NCBI GenBank assembly: GCA_003612285.1
Contig: RAYE01000001.1
Location: 1-64,000 of the forward strand
Length of the DNA stretch: 64,000 nt
From: a bacterium D16-51
GTDB lineage: Bacteria; Bacillota; Clostridia; Lachnospirales; Lachnospiraceae
Direction: 5' to 3'
Shown: piece by piece, positions 17,298-25,031 of the stretch
Position numbering within the stretch: the first letter of the stretch is position 1
How the letters are laid out: every line of letters begins with the position of its first letter
Made by a program: the position numbers and the translations under genes
Notes under the pieces: model-generated
The model's input: only the letters and a program-made list of their open reading frames with translations
Databases searched by the model: none
What the model was told of the DNA's origin: nothing

Positions 17298-18693
17298 CAG
17301 GCAGATTCTGATTTTAACATACAGTATCAGCTTTGTTTTTTTGTGCATGGCGGGCTATTTTGTATATTTTATGGCAGTAAAGAGCCAGAAGGTGATTAAT
17401 AATCCCTATAATAAGCGCCAGGAGGTTCTGGCAAAAAAGGTGCAGAAAGGGAAGATTGTATCTGCTGATGGCAAGGTTCTGGCAAAAACAGTTACAGATG
17501 AGGAAGGGAATGATACAAGGGTATATCCCTACAATGATATGTTCTGCCATATTGTAGGGAGGGAAGATAACAGCATGACAGGAATTGAGGGCAGGCAGTG
17601 TTATCCGCTTTTAACATCCCATGCTAACCCGTTAAAACAGCTTGGGAATACCCTGCAGGGCAAAAAAAGCCCTGGAGATACGGTAGTCACAACATTGGAT
17701 TATAAGCTGCAGGAAGCAGCTTACCGTGCGCTTGGGAATCATAAGGGGGCTGTGGTTGCATTAGAGCCTTCAACGGGGAAAGTATTGGCAATGGTTTCTA
17801 AACCGGCATATGATCCAAACCGTGTAAAACAGGACTGGGAAGCGCTGACAAATGATTCCAATGAAGATTCTGCGCTGGTGAACCGTGCAACGCAGGGGTT
17901 ATATCCGCCAGGTTCAACATTTAAGGTGCTGACGGCGATAGAATATATGATGGAAAATCCAGATACCTACCAGAAATTTCAGTATGAATGTAAGGGGAGC
18001 GATTCCTTTTCCGGCAATATAATTAACTGTTATGGGAAGACTGTGCATGGGACGCTGGACTTAAAGTCGGCGCTGGCAAAATCATGCAATGGCGCGTTTG
18101 CTAAAATAGGGACAACCCTGGATGTTTCCAGATTTCGGAAGCTGACAGAAAAGTTTTTATTTAATAAAGAGCTTTCTGTAGATTTTGAATATAATAAAAG
18201 CCGTTTTTCCCTGACGGAAGATTCTGATTTGGGAGAATTAACGCAGACAGTGATGGGACAGGGGAAGACAATGATTACCCCGCTTGAAAATGCTATGATT
18301 GCGGCGGCAATTGCGAACAAAGGGGAAATGATGGTGCCGTATGCCGTAGAGCATGTGGAAAACGACGCGGGACAGGTAGTGACGCAGTATAACCCAGAAA
18401 GTAAAGGGCAGATTATTGAAGAATCCCTTGCAAAAAAGATAAATAAAATGATGCAGGCGGTTGTTTCGGAGGGGACGGCGCATTCCCTGCAGGGGCTTCC
18501 ATGTACTGTGGCAGGCAAGACCGGATCGGCAGAATTTGATTCTGAAGGGACTTCCCATGCATGGTTTATTGGGTTTGCCCCGGCAGATAAACCGAAAATT
18601 GCTGTCAGCATTGTTGTGGAGGGCGCCGGAACCGGAAGTGAATATGCGCTTCCAATTGCAAGGCAGATGTTTGAAGAATATTTTGGGAATTAA
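17275..18693 (+). CDS. Penicillin-binding protein transpeptidase (PBP2/PbpA class)
   Basis: The 472-residue class B-like transpeptidase is anchored by one membrane segment (about 10-32) with the enzyme outside. The catalytic triad motifs are complete: S214-T-F-K217, S270-C-N272 and K415-T-G417. The region before the catalytic domain is short, as in actinobacterial PbpA rather than classical PBP2. The start is TTG at 17275 behind GGGAGGAGGAG, inside the end of the SEDS gene. It cross-links peptide stems made by the SEDS partner. A degenerate end of the intergenic mobile element lies just downstream of the stop codon. Confidence 0.92.
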   Translation: MKEKQRGNRQILILTYSISFVFLCMAGYFVYFMAVKSQKVINNPYNKRQEVLAKKVQKGKIVSADGKVLAKTVTDEEGNDTRVYPYNDMFCHIVGREDNSMTGIEGRQCYPLLTSHANPLKQLGNTLQGKKSPGDTVVTTLDYKLQEAAYRALGNHKGAVVALEPSTGKVLAMVSKPAYDPNRVKQDWEALTNDSNEDSALVNRATQGLYPPGSTFKVLTAIEYMMENPDTYQKFQYECKGSDSFSGNIINCYGKTVHGTLDLKSALAKSCNGAFAKIGTTLDVSRFRKLTEKFLFNKELSVDFEYNKSRFSLTEDSDLGELTQTVMGQGKTMITPLENAMIAAAIANKGEMMVPYAVEHVENDAGQVVTQYNPESKGQIIEESLAKKINKMMQAVVSEGTAHSLQGLPCTVAGKTGSAEFDSEGTSHAWFIGFAPADKPKIAVSIVVEGAGTGSEYALPIARQMFEEYFGN

Positions 18694-18702
18694 ACAATAT
18701 CA

Positions 18703-18791
18703 TTTTCTCATACTGCATAATTTAGAAAATATCTGGGAAAATCATTTTTTATTTGTTTCTATCCTGATACCATTGACTGTGAATAGGTAAC
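18703..18791 (+). repeat. Solo, diverged end of the 322-bp miniature element
   Basis: The stretch matches the outer 90 bases or so of the 49406-49727 element, read from inside to outside: CTCATACTGCATAAT, then GGGAAAATCATTTTTTATTT, then GATACCATTGACTGTGAATA, with an extra G in the terminal GTGAATAGGTAAC and a short deletion. Only this end is present. Confidence 0.75.
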
Positions 18792-18830
18792 GAATCGCGG
18801 CGAAAAAATGTTTTTTGGGAATAACAGGCA

Positions 18831-18859
18831 TTGCAATGCGTTGTAAAAAAGGGTATACT
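18831..18859 (+). promoter_or_regulatory. Promoter of the NUDIX gene
   Basis: TTGCAA at 18831-18836 and TATACT at 18854-18859 with a 17-base spacer, 35 bases before the start. Confidence 0.55.
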
Positions 18860-18893
18860 AATGAACAGACACACCAACCAAGGAGGATTTGCT

Positions 18894-19346
18894 ATGACAA
18901 AAGCAACGAGTTGTGGCGGTGTGGTGATTTTCAAAGGAAAGATTTTAATCCTGTATAAAAATTATAAGAACCGGTACGAAGGATGGGTGTTGCCGAAAGG
19001 GACCGTCGAAATGGGGGAAGAGTATAAGGAGACAGCACTGCGGGAGGTGAAGGAAGAGACAAGTGCGGATGCCAGTATTATAAAATATGTGGGAAAGAGT
19101 CAATATACCTTTAATACACCAACAGACACCGTGCTTAAAGACGTACATTGGTATCTTATGATGGGGGTGAGCTATTTCAGCAGGCCGCAGAGAGAAGAGT
19201 TTTTCCGGGATTCTGGCTTTTATAAATATCATGAAGCATATCATTTGTTAAAATTTTCAAATGAGAAACAGATATTGGAAAGAGCGTATATGGAGTATAT
19301 AGATTTGAAAAAGAACAATTTGTGGGGAAGCCGCAAATATTATTAG
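18894..19346 (+). CDS. NUDIX hydrolase
   Basis: The 150-residue protein contains a Nudix box, GTVEMGEEYKETALREVKEE followed by TSA, at about residues 43-65, which fits G-x5-E-x7-R-E-x-x-E-E with serine replacing the usual late glycine. Such enzymes hydrolyse nucleoside diphosphates linked to another group. The rest resembles MutT/Ap4A-type short NUDIX proteins, including a YTFNTPTDTVLKDVHWYLM strand. The start at 18894 follows AAGGAGG; upstream in-frame ATG codons lack such a site. The substrate is unknown. It is monocistronic. Confidence 0.88.
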   Translation: MTKATSCGGVVIFKGKILILYKNYKNRYEGWVLPKGTVEMGEEYKETALREVKEETSADASIIKYVGKSQYTFNTPTDTVLKDVHWYLMMGVSYFSRPQREEFFRDSGFYKYHEAYHLLKFSNEKQILERAYMEYIDLKKNNLWGSRKYY

Positions 19347-19371
19347 GACAATAACCAGTTTGAAATCTGCC

Positions 19372-19400
19372 TTGACAAATTTGGTGTGAGGTAATATAAT
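19372..19400 (+). promoter_or_regulatory. Full-consensus sigma-A promoter of cheY
   Basis: TTGACA at 19372-19377 and TATAAT at 19395-19400 with exactly 17 bases between. This is the only perfect match to both boxes I noticed, suggesting strong constitutive expression. The leader is about 135 bases. Confidence 0.8.
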
Positions 19401-19540
19401 ACCATTAGATTTGATATGTAACATAATTTATTTTGTTGATGGCTGCTTTATGCTTTGGCATTTATCTGCAATATAAATTGTATGAAAGATGCCGTTATTC
19501 TGGGCAGATTATTTTATCATTATAGTAAGGGAGAAAAACT

Positions 19541-19903
19541 ATGGGAAATAATATTTTGATTGTTGATGATGCAGCATTTATGCGTATGATGGTGAAAGAT
19601 ATTTTAACAAAAGGCGGTTATAATGTAGTGGGAGAGGCTGAGAATGGTCTCGTTGCCGTTCAGAAATATAGCGAATTAAAGCCAGATTTGATTACTCTTG
19701 ATATTACTATGCCAGAAATGGATGGTATTCAGGCATTAAAGAAGATTAAGGAGATGGATCCGGGAGCACAGGTTATTATGTGTTCAGCAATGGGACAACA
19801 GGCCATGGTTATTGAAGCGATACAAAATGGGGCGAAAGATTTCATTGTTAAACCGTTCCAGGCAGATCGTGTTTTAGAGGCTGTAAAAAAGGTTATCGGT
19901 TAG
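19541..19903 (+). CDS. cheY: Chemotaxis response regulator CheY
   Basis: The 120-residue protein is a single receiver domain. The acidic pair is in ILIVDDAAFMR (residues 5-15), the phosphorylated aspartate in LDITMPEMDG near residue 53, the switch serine/threonine in MCSAMGQQ, and the lysine in FIVKPFQ near residue 103. The sequence MGNNILIVDDAAFMRMM is typical of CheY that binds the flagellar switch. It stands alone under a full-consensus promoter, outside the chemotaxis island, which has its own receivers. GGGAG precedes the start. Confidence 0.93.
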   Translation: MGNNILIVDDAAFMRMMVKDILTKGGYNVVGEAENGLVAVQKYSELKPDLITLDITMPEMDGIQALKKIKEMDPGAQVIMCSAMGQQAMVIEAIQNGAKDFIVKPFQADRVLEAVKKVIG

Positions 19904-19959
19904 TGATACATATTTTGAAGGAGGCTGCAGTGCAGTCTCTTTTTCGTACATAGATGGTA

Positions 19960-19990
19960 AAAGGCACCAGTTTAAGCGGTGTCTTTTTTT
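19960..19990 (+). terminator. Terminator after cheY
   Basis: AAAGGCACC pairs imperfectly with GGTGTCTTT around the loop AGTTTAAGC, followed by a T-run. Confidence 0.65.
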
Positions 19991-20039
19991 GTGCTGCACT
20001 TTCGGGGAAATATCCTGGAACTCTGATGTTTCCGGTTCA

Positions 20040-20064
20040 GACACCATTAACTGTGAATAGTAAC
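20040..20064 (+). repeat. Solo end of the GTGAATAGTAAC element family
   Basis: CACCATTAACTGTGAATAGT plus AACG is nearly the same as the outer 20 bases of the element ends at 18791 and 49727. No partner end is seen upstream. Confidence 0.6.
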
Positions 20065-20073
20065 GTTTTCTGC

Positions 20074-20104
20074 TTGCTTATTCCCTGGGGGGATATGTTA
20101 TAAA
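20074..20104 (+). promoter_or_regulatory. Possible MerR-type promoter with 19-bp spacer
   Basis: TTGCTT at 20074-20079 and TATAAA at 20099-20104 are separated by 19 bases. Overlong spacers of 19-20 bases are typical of promoters controlled by MerR proteins, and the next gene is a MerR regulator, so autoregulation is plausible. No clear dyad is visible in the spacer. Confidence 0.4.
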
Positions 20105-20155
20105 AGGAGTATAAGGTTAGAGGATAATCAGCATAAATGGGAAGGAGTGGTATTT

Positions 20156-20710
20156 ATGAAGATAAAAGAGGTATCAGAGAGGTTAAATGTAACACAAAAG
20201 ACAATCCGTTACTATGAGGAGCAGGGGTTTTTGTCACCGGGGATGGAAGAAAAAAATGGAAGGAAGTTCCGGGAGTACTCAGATTCGGATATCAGGATGA
20301 TGGAAATGATTATAAGGCTGCGGAAGTTATCTTTTACAGTAGAAGAAATTCGGGCAATTACGGGGGAACCGGAAAAAATTGAATTAATTTGCAGGGAAAA
20401 GAAGGAACAGCTTGCCAGGCAATACAAATATGACCGGTATCTGATAGAGGTTTTTGAACAGCTCCGTCCATCAGAGGCTTCAGATGCATATATGTTGTCA
20501 AATCAGGTTGAGGATGCTGGCAGGGCCGTAAGGAAAATGCATATGGATTGGAGGCCTTTATTTAAGAAGTTAGATGAGGAGTTTAATGACAGCAGTTTCC
20601 AGAGGTGGGAAGAGCAGAGGGAAAAACAGCGGAATGCCAGCGCCAGGATGTTTGGGATAATGAATAGCCCTTATTGCAAATCTGCAACATCTGGTTATAT
20701 GAATAGATAG
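20156..20710 (+). CDS. MerR family transcriptional regulator
   Basis: The 184-residue protein has the MerR winged-helix at residues 1-70: MKIKEVSERLNVTQKTIRYY, then EEQGFLSP and REYSDSDIRMMEMIIRLRKL. A dimerising coiled coil follows to about 115, and a C-terminal segment of unknown ligand ends in GYMNR. There is no recognisable cysteine set for metal or redox sensing. The start at 20156 follows GGAAGGAG. Regulatory targets are not obvious, since the downstream region is non-coding for nearly 500 bases; the gene may control itself. Confidence 0.88.
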   Translation: MKIKEVSERLNVTQKTIRYYEEQGFLSPGMEEKNGRKFREYSDSDIRMMEMIIRLRKLSFTVEEIRAITGEPEKIELICREKKEQLARQYKYDRYLIEVFEQLRPSEASDAYMLSNQVEDAGRAVRKMHMDWRPLFKKLDEEFNDSSFQRWEEQREKQRNASARMFGIMNSPYCKSATSGYMNR

Positions 20711-20776
20711 ACGTGCTTGAAAATTGCTTTTAAGCGTGTTGTTCCAGCACCTTTGCGACAGTAGCCTTACCTGGCG

Positions 20777-20813
20777 AGGTGTTTTCGAGCCTGGAAAGGC
20801 TTCGCACCTTTTT
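20777..20813 (+). terminator. Terminator after the MerR gene
   Basis: AGGTG/CACCT and the inner GCCT/AGGC form a stem around GGAA, followed by a T-run. The sequence GCTTCGCACCTTTTTT is shared with the hairpin at 3972-3986. Confidence 0.55.
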
Positions 20814-20857
20814 TAAGCTTTATGTCAAAAAAGTGTTAATTGCCTTTAGGCGGAAGG

Positions 20858-20951
20858 AAAAGATGTGGATAACTGTAAAGTTATCCACATCTTTTTCAGG
20901 GTAAAAAGTGAGAAATAGCAGTTATCAGCGAAGTTTTGCACATTATCCACA
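20858..20951. promoter_or_regulatory. Cluster of three perfect DnaA boxes, two in a hairpin
   Basis: TTATCCACA occurs at 20881-20889 and 20943-20951 on the plus strand and at 20864-20872 on the minus strand. The first two form a perfect 17-bp inverted repeat (20858-20874 and 20879-20895) with loop GTAA, followed by T residues, so it might also act as a terminator. An AT-rich stretch follows. The 488-base gap between merR and hpf otherwise holds only the merR terminator and the hpf promoter. Confidence 0.7.
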
Positions 20952-21137
20952 ATAGGAACTAAAAAAGACAACGTGGAAATCTGCGAAAAAAAGGGAAAAT
21001 TGTCATATTATTACAGTGAATGGAAACAGTGGATTTTAATAACAGTGAAAATTTATAGGCGGCATATTGACCGGGAAATTATATGTAAATTGTCTAACTA
21101 TAATACTAAAATTGCTTAATCTATTGTGCATTTTTAC

Positions 21138-21166
21138 TTGCTTTTGGAGTATATGCGGTGTATAAT
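21138..21166 (+). promoter_or_regulatory. Promoter of hpf
   Basis: TTGCTT at 21138-21143 and TATAAT at 21161-21166 are 17 bases apart, 33 bases before the start. Confidence 0.6.
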
Positions 21167-21198
21167 GGGAATTAGAAAACAGCAAAGGAGTGGTGACT

Positions 21199-21726
21199 AT
21201 GCAGTATATTATCAGCGGTAAAAATATCGACGTTACAGAAGGGCTTAAATCAGCAATCCATGATAAGATTGGGAAGCTGGAAAGGTATTTTACTCCAGAT
21301 ACGGAAGTACATGTTACGCTTAGTGTCGAAAAAGAGAGGCAGAAGATTGAGATTACAATTCCTATGAAAGGGAATATTGTCCGTGCAGAGCAGGTCAGCA
21401 ATGATATGTATGTATCAATTGATTTGGTGGAAGAGATTATTGAGCGTCAGTTGCGCAAATATAAGAACAAGCTTGTAGATCAAAAGCAGACGGCTGCCAG
21501 CCTCAGTAAAGCTTTTGTCGATGAAGAGATTGAAGATGATGAGGAGATTAAAATTATCCGTTCCAAGAGGTTTGCGATGAAGCCGATGGATCCAGAGGAG
21601 GCATGTATCCAGATGGATCTTCTGGGGCATAATTTTTATGTTTTCCGTAATGCGATTACCGAAGAAGTAAATGTTGTATATAAAAGAAAGGGAAATACGT
21701 TTGGTTTGATAGAGCCAGAATTCTAA
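21199..21726 (+). CDS. hpf: Long-form ribosome hibernation promoting factor
   Basis: The 175-residue protein has the RaiA/HPF domain at 1-95 (MQYIISGKNIDVTEGLKSAI, then the basic helix QLRKYKNKL) and the C-terminal dimerisation domain (about 120-175) with AFVDE.IEDDEEIKIIRSKRF and CIQMDLLGHNFYVFRN, ending GNTFGLIEPEF. The long form joins two 70S ribosomes into inactive 100S dimers in stationary phase. AAAGGAG precedes ATG 21199. It has its own promoter and terminator. Three DnaA boxes upstream are a notable feature of its region. Confidence 0.95.
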   Translation: MQYIISGKNIDVTEGLKSAIHDKIGKLERYFTPDTEVHVTLSVEKERQKIEITIPMKGNIVRAEQVSNDMYVSIDLVEEIIERQLRKYKNKLVDQKQTAASLSKAFVDEEIEDDEEIKIIRSKRFAMKPMDPEEACIQMDLLGHNFYVFRNAITEEVNVVYKRKGNTFGLIEPEF

Positions 21727-21900
21727 ATAGATAGGGAACTGCAGTGAAATATTTGCAGATAGTTTACAGGATTTTTCTTTGATAGTTCCTAAGGGCTTTG
21801 GCAGCAGACGATTTTGCAGAAGCTCTTGAAGAGTTTTGGACAAGTACTTGGATGAGTTTGGCAGGAGCTAAAGAAAAGGCAGGTTAGCGCTGCCGGACAG

Positions 21901-21939
21901 AAAAAAGAGGAGGTTCTTTCAGGAGAGCCTCTTTTTTTT
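21901..21939 (+). terminator. Terminator after hpf
   Basis: AAAAAAGAGG and CCTCTTTTTT form a 10-bp stem followed by T; it lies about 175 bases after the stop codon. Confidence 0.65.
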
Positions 21940-22018
21940 CAGGAAATTGATGGAATTGCGGCGGTGGTTTTTTGGAACCATTTTTCTTTTTTGAAATATA
22001 TTATACCGAGGTGATTCT

Positions 22019-22810
22019 TTGAATGGTATAATATATGCTTTGTTGGGAACGGCATTTACGTTCCTTCTTACGACATTAGGCGCGGCCAATGTATTTTTTG
22101 TCAAGAAAAATGTAAACCAGAATGTACAATGTCTTTTTCTGGGATTTGCAGGCGGCGTAATGATTGCAGCGTCAATCTGGTCTTTGCTTGTTCCGGGGAT
22201 TGAAGCGGCACAGTCAAACCATCAGATAGGGTGGCTGGTTACATCAGGCGGTTTCCTGCTTGGGGTAGTTTTGCTGCTTGCTGTTGATTTACTTTTGAAA
22301 GGAAAGATAAAAAAGCTGCATGAAAATGGGAAAAAACTGCCATTGACAAAGAAGACGGCAATGCTTCTGATGGCAATTACAATTCACAATATCCCGGAAG
22401 GGATGGCGGTAGGGATGGCATTTGCTTTTGCCGCCCAGGAACTTTCCAATGCAAATATCATGTCTGGTGCAATTGCGTTGGCGCTTGGGATCGGCATCCA
22501 GAATTATCCGGAAGGGATGGCAGTTACGCTGCCGCTTTTGAAGGACGGCATTAGTAAAAAGAAAGCTTTTATTATAGGAAGCCTTTCTGCAGCAGTTGAG
22601 CCGGCTTTTGGGGTAATCGCGGCGGCGCTTGCAGGGATGGCAAGCCCCTTAATGCCGCTGCTGCTTTCTTTTGCCGCAGGGACGATGATTTATGTTGTAG
22701 TGGAGGAACTGATACCAGAGGCACATCTAGGAGAAAAAGAAAACATAGGCACACTTGGGTTTGTCGTAGGTTTTCTGGTTATGATGATACTGGATGTGGC
22801 GTTAGGATAA
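22019..22810 (+). CDS. ZIP family divalent metal transporter
   Basis: The 263-residue integral membrane protein has about eight membrane segments. The ZIP metal site is shown by HNIPEGMAVGMAFAF in segment 4 (near residue 122) and NYPEGMAVTLPL in segment 5 (near 162), and by VVEELIPEAH near the end. Such proteins import zinc, iron or manganese. The start is TTG at 22019 behind GAGGTGA; an overlapping ATG at 22023 is out of frame. No metal regulator is adjacent. The exact metal is unknown. Confidence 0.9.
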   Translation: MNGIIYALLGTAFTFLLTTLGAANVFFVKKNVNQNVQCLFLGFAGGVMIAASIWSLLVPGIEAAQSNHQIGWLVTSGGFLLGVVLLLAVDLLLKGKIKKLHENGKKLPLTKKTAMLLMAITIHNIPEGMAVGMAFAFAAQELSNANIMSGAIALALGIGIQNYPEGMAVTLPLLKDGISKKKAFIIGSLSAAVEPAFGVIAAALAGMASPLMPLLLSFAAGTMIYVVVEELIPEAHLGEKENIGTLGFVVGFLVMMILDVALG

Positions 22811-22834
22811 CTTTAAAAGAAACTTTTCTATAAG

Positions 22835-22923
22835 TTTAAGCCCTCTTGATAAAAGGATTGACAGTCTTTTACATTTTGTTTATGCTATTGCATACAATAA
22901 TAATAAAAACAGGAGGGCTTAAA
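22835..22923 (+). promoter_or_regulatory. Inverted repeat that could hide the DUF368 ribosome site
   Basis: The arm TTTAAGCCCTCTTG at 22835-22848 can pair with CAGGAGGGCTTAAA at 22910-22923, the second arm containing the ribosome site. The promoter at 22858-22886 lies between the arms, so only read-through transcripts from the upstream gene carry both. Confidence 0.5.
22858..22886 (+). promoter_or_regulatory. Promoter of the DUF368 gene
   Basis: TTGACA at 22858-22863 and TATGCT at 22881-22886 are spaced by 17 bases, about 40 bases before the start. Confidence 0.65.
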
Positions 22924-22925
22924 AA

Positions 22926-23816
22926 ATGCAGTTGTTTATAAATATTGTCCGGGGGTTTTGTATGGCGCTGGCTGACAGTGTTCCGGGGGTGTCGGGAGGC
23001 ACGGTTGCCTTTATCCTTGGCTTTTATGACAAATTTATCGGTTCTTTGGCGTATATAGTGAATGGGACAAAGGATGAGAGGAAGGATGCAGTCTTTTTCC
23101 TGCTGAAATTATTGGCGGGCTGGCTGATTGGATTCTGTCTTTCTGTGCTGGTGCTTGGTAAGATTTTTAATACCCATATTTATGAATTGTCTTCTTTGTT
23201 TATGGGATTGTCTGTTTTTGCGCTTCCAATTGTTATAATGGAAGAAAAAGAGGTTCTCAAAGAAAAGAAACAGAATGTGTTTTTTACAATTGTTGGGATT
23301 GTAATTGTAGCGTTGATTACATACCTGAATGCAAGCGGAAGGGAAGCTGGGGCGGTTGATATTGCGCATCTGTCTGTTGGGACAGCGGTTTACATTTTTC
23401 TTGTTGCAATGGTTGCGATTTCAGCAATGGTGCTGCCAGGAATTTCCGGTTCGACGCTGCTTTTGATTTTTGGGCTGTATGTGCCGATTATCAGTGCGAT
23501 TAAGGAGTTTTTGCACTTTAATTTTACCTATTTTTGGGCGCTTGTACTCTTTGGGCTGGGGATGATTGCAGGCATTCTGACAATCATTAAACTTGTAAGG
23601 GCAGGGCTGGAAAAGCACAGAGGGATGATGGTGTATCTGATACTTGGGTTGATGTTAGGCGCGCTGTATGCGATTGTAATGGGACCGACAACGCTTGATG
23701 TTCCAAAGCCTGCAATGACAGTTAAGACGTTCCATCCGATTTTCTTTTTGCTGGGCGGGATAATTTTATTTGGCCTGCAGAAGCTAAAGGGGATTTCGGA
23801 GGCAAAGCAGGGATAG
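22926..23816 (+). CDS. DUF368 family undecaprenyl-phosphate transporter (PopT-like)
   Basis: The 296-residue membrane protein has eight or so hydrophobic segments and the DUF368 repeats: ADSVPGVSGGTVAFILGFYD near residue 17 and VLPGISGSTLLLIFGLY near residue 167, an internal duplication. Members of DUF368 (PopT) were shown to return the lipid carrier undecaprenyl phosphate to the inner face of the membrane for cell wall synthesis; that role is inferred here. The ribosome site AGGAGGG lies in one arm of an inverted repeat. The gene is transcribed from its own promoter. Confidence 0.88.
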   Translation: MQLFINIVRGFCMALADSVPGVSGGTVAFILGFYDKFIGSLAYIVNGTKDERKDAVFFLLKLLAGWLIGFCLSVLVLGKIFNTHIYELSSLFMGLSVFALPIVIMEEKEVLKEKKQNVFFTIVGIVIVALITYLNASGREAGAVDIAHLSVGTAVYIFLVAMVAISAMVLPGISGSTLLLIFGLYVPIISAIKEFLHFNFTYFWALVLFGLGMIAGILTIIKLVRAGLEKHRGMMVYLILGLMLGALYAIVMGPTTLDVPKPAMTVKTFHPIFFLLGGIILFGLQKLKGISEAKQG

Positions 23817-23900
23817 AAAACCGGGAAAAACATGAAATATTGATAAAATGGGATAATTTGGCATAGACTACTATAAATATGCGTAAAGCAGAGGTAGCCT

Positions 23901-24539
23901 ATGCTTAATTATTTATGGGGATTTATGATATTGATTGGACTTGGATACGGGATTGTGACAGGCCAGGTGGAGGCCCTGAGCAATGCAGCAATTGACAGTG
24001 CGGGGGAGGCAGTGACGCTGGCGCTTACAATGCTTGGGATTATGGCGATGTGGACAGGGCTTATGGAAATTGCTAAGAGGGCTGGAATTATGGACCGTAT
24101 GACAAAGGGGCTGTATCCGGTGCTGCGCTTCCTTTTTCCAAGGATTCCAAAGGAGCATAAAGCAAATGAGTATATTGCGGCAAATATTATTGCCAATGTA
24201 CTGGGGCTTGGCTGGGCGGCAACGCCGATGGGGTTAAAGGCAATGAAAGAACTGGCGGCGCTGGAACGGGAGAGGATTGCAAAACAAAAGAAACCTGGCA
24301 GGATGAACCCGGATGATGTGCAGGTGACAAAAGCAAGTGATGAAATGTGCACTTTTCTGGTAATTAATATATCTTCGCTGCAGCTGATTCCGGTTAGTGT
24401 AATTGCTTACCGGGCGCAGTATGGCGCAGTTAACCCGGCGGCGATTGTGCTGCCTGGGCTGATTGCCACAGTGGCAAGTACATTGGCGGCGGTTATGTTC
24501 TGCAGGTGGATGGGGAAAAAAGGACGTAATCAGAATTGA
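23901..24539 (+). CDS. spmA: Spore maturation protein A-like (nucleoside recognition domain)
   Basis: The 212-residue membrane protein begins MLNYLWGFMILIGLGYGIVT and has the SpmA pattern, including MWTGLMEIAKRAGIMDRMTK, LFPRIPKEHKANEYIAANI and NVLGLGWAATPMGLKAM. In Bacillus subtilis SpmA and SpmB are needed for spore core dehydration. Here spmB does not follow; the next gene is a response regulator with its own promoter overlapping the spmA stop codon. A lone spmA is unusual; spmB may be elsewhere. The gene suggests, but does not prove, sporulation ability. Confidence 0.85.
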   Translation: MLNYLWGFMILIGLGYGIVTGQVEALSNAAIDSAGEAVTLALTMLGIMAMWTGLMEIAKRAGIMDRMTKGLYPVLRFLFPRIPKEHKANEYIAANIIANVLGLGWAATPMGLKAMKELAALERERIAKQKKPGRMNPDDVQVTKASDEMCTFLVINISSLQLIPVSVIAYRAQYGAVNPAAIVLPGLIATVASTLAAVMFCRWMGKKGRNQN

Positions 24540-24564
24540 TTTTTACGGCATTCTATTGTATAAT
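24536..24564 (+). promoter_or_regulatory. Promoter of the signalling island
   Basis: TTGATT at 24536-24541 and TATAAT at 24559-24564 with a 17-base spacer; the -35 box covers the spmA stop codon. Confidence 0.6.
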
Positions 24565-24622
24565 ACTTCCTTAGCAAGATGGAGTGGAATTGCGCAGGAG
24601 AAGCGCAGGAATGAGGAAGATT

Positions 24623-25003
24623 ATGGCAAATTATAATAAGACAGTTTTAATTGTTGATGATTCAGAAACAGATAGGAAAGCATTAAAAAGCATGCTGGAG
24701 GAATTTAAATTAATAGAGGCAGAAAGTGGATATGCTGCCCAAACCGTTATTACAGAAAGAAGGTTTGATTTGGACGCGATTTTTCTGGATGTATCCATGC
24801 CCGGGCTTGATGGGTTTGGCGTACTGAAGAATATGGAGTTGAAAGGGATACATAATATTTCTGTTTTTATGGTTTCCTCTGAGGCGACAACTGAAAATGT
24901 GAAAAAGGCGGCAAAGTTCAATGTTGCTGGGTTCATTAAAAAACCGCTTGACAGGGAGGATGTGTTAAGCAGGCTGAAGACAAATCTTGGGATATCAGGG
25001 TAA
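24623..25003 (+). CDS. Single-domain response regulator
   Basis: The protein of 126 residues is a lone receiver: TVLIVDDSETDRK near the start, the phosphorylated aspartate in FLDVSMPGLDGFG, a switch serine in FMVSSEA and the lysine in FIKKPLDRED. The start could be ATG 24623 or ATG 24611; I prefer 24623 because GAGGAAG lies before it. It is the first gene of a signalling run and is followed 28 bases later by a hybrid kinase, its likely phosphodonor. Confidence 0.85.
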   Translation: MANYNKTVLIVDDSETDRKALKSMLEEFKLIEAESGYAAQTVITERRFDLDAIFLDVSMPGLDGFGVLKNMELKGIHNISVFMVSSEATTENVKKAAKFNVAGFIKKPLDREDVLSRLKTNLGISG

Positions 25004-25031
25004 GACATGCTGACGAAAGGAATGGATAAGA

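Noticed and set aside
20858-20951. Chromosomal origin because of DnaA boxes
   Set aside because: There is no dnaA, dnaN, recF or gyrase gene nearby and only three boxes; kept as a regulatory or titration site.
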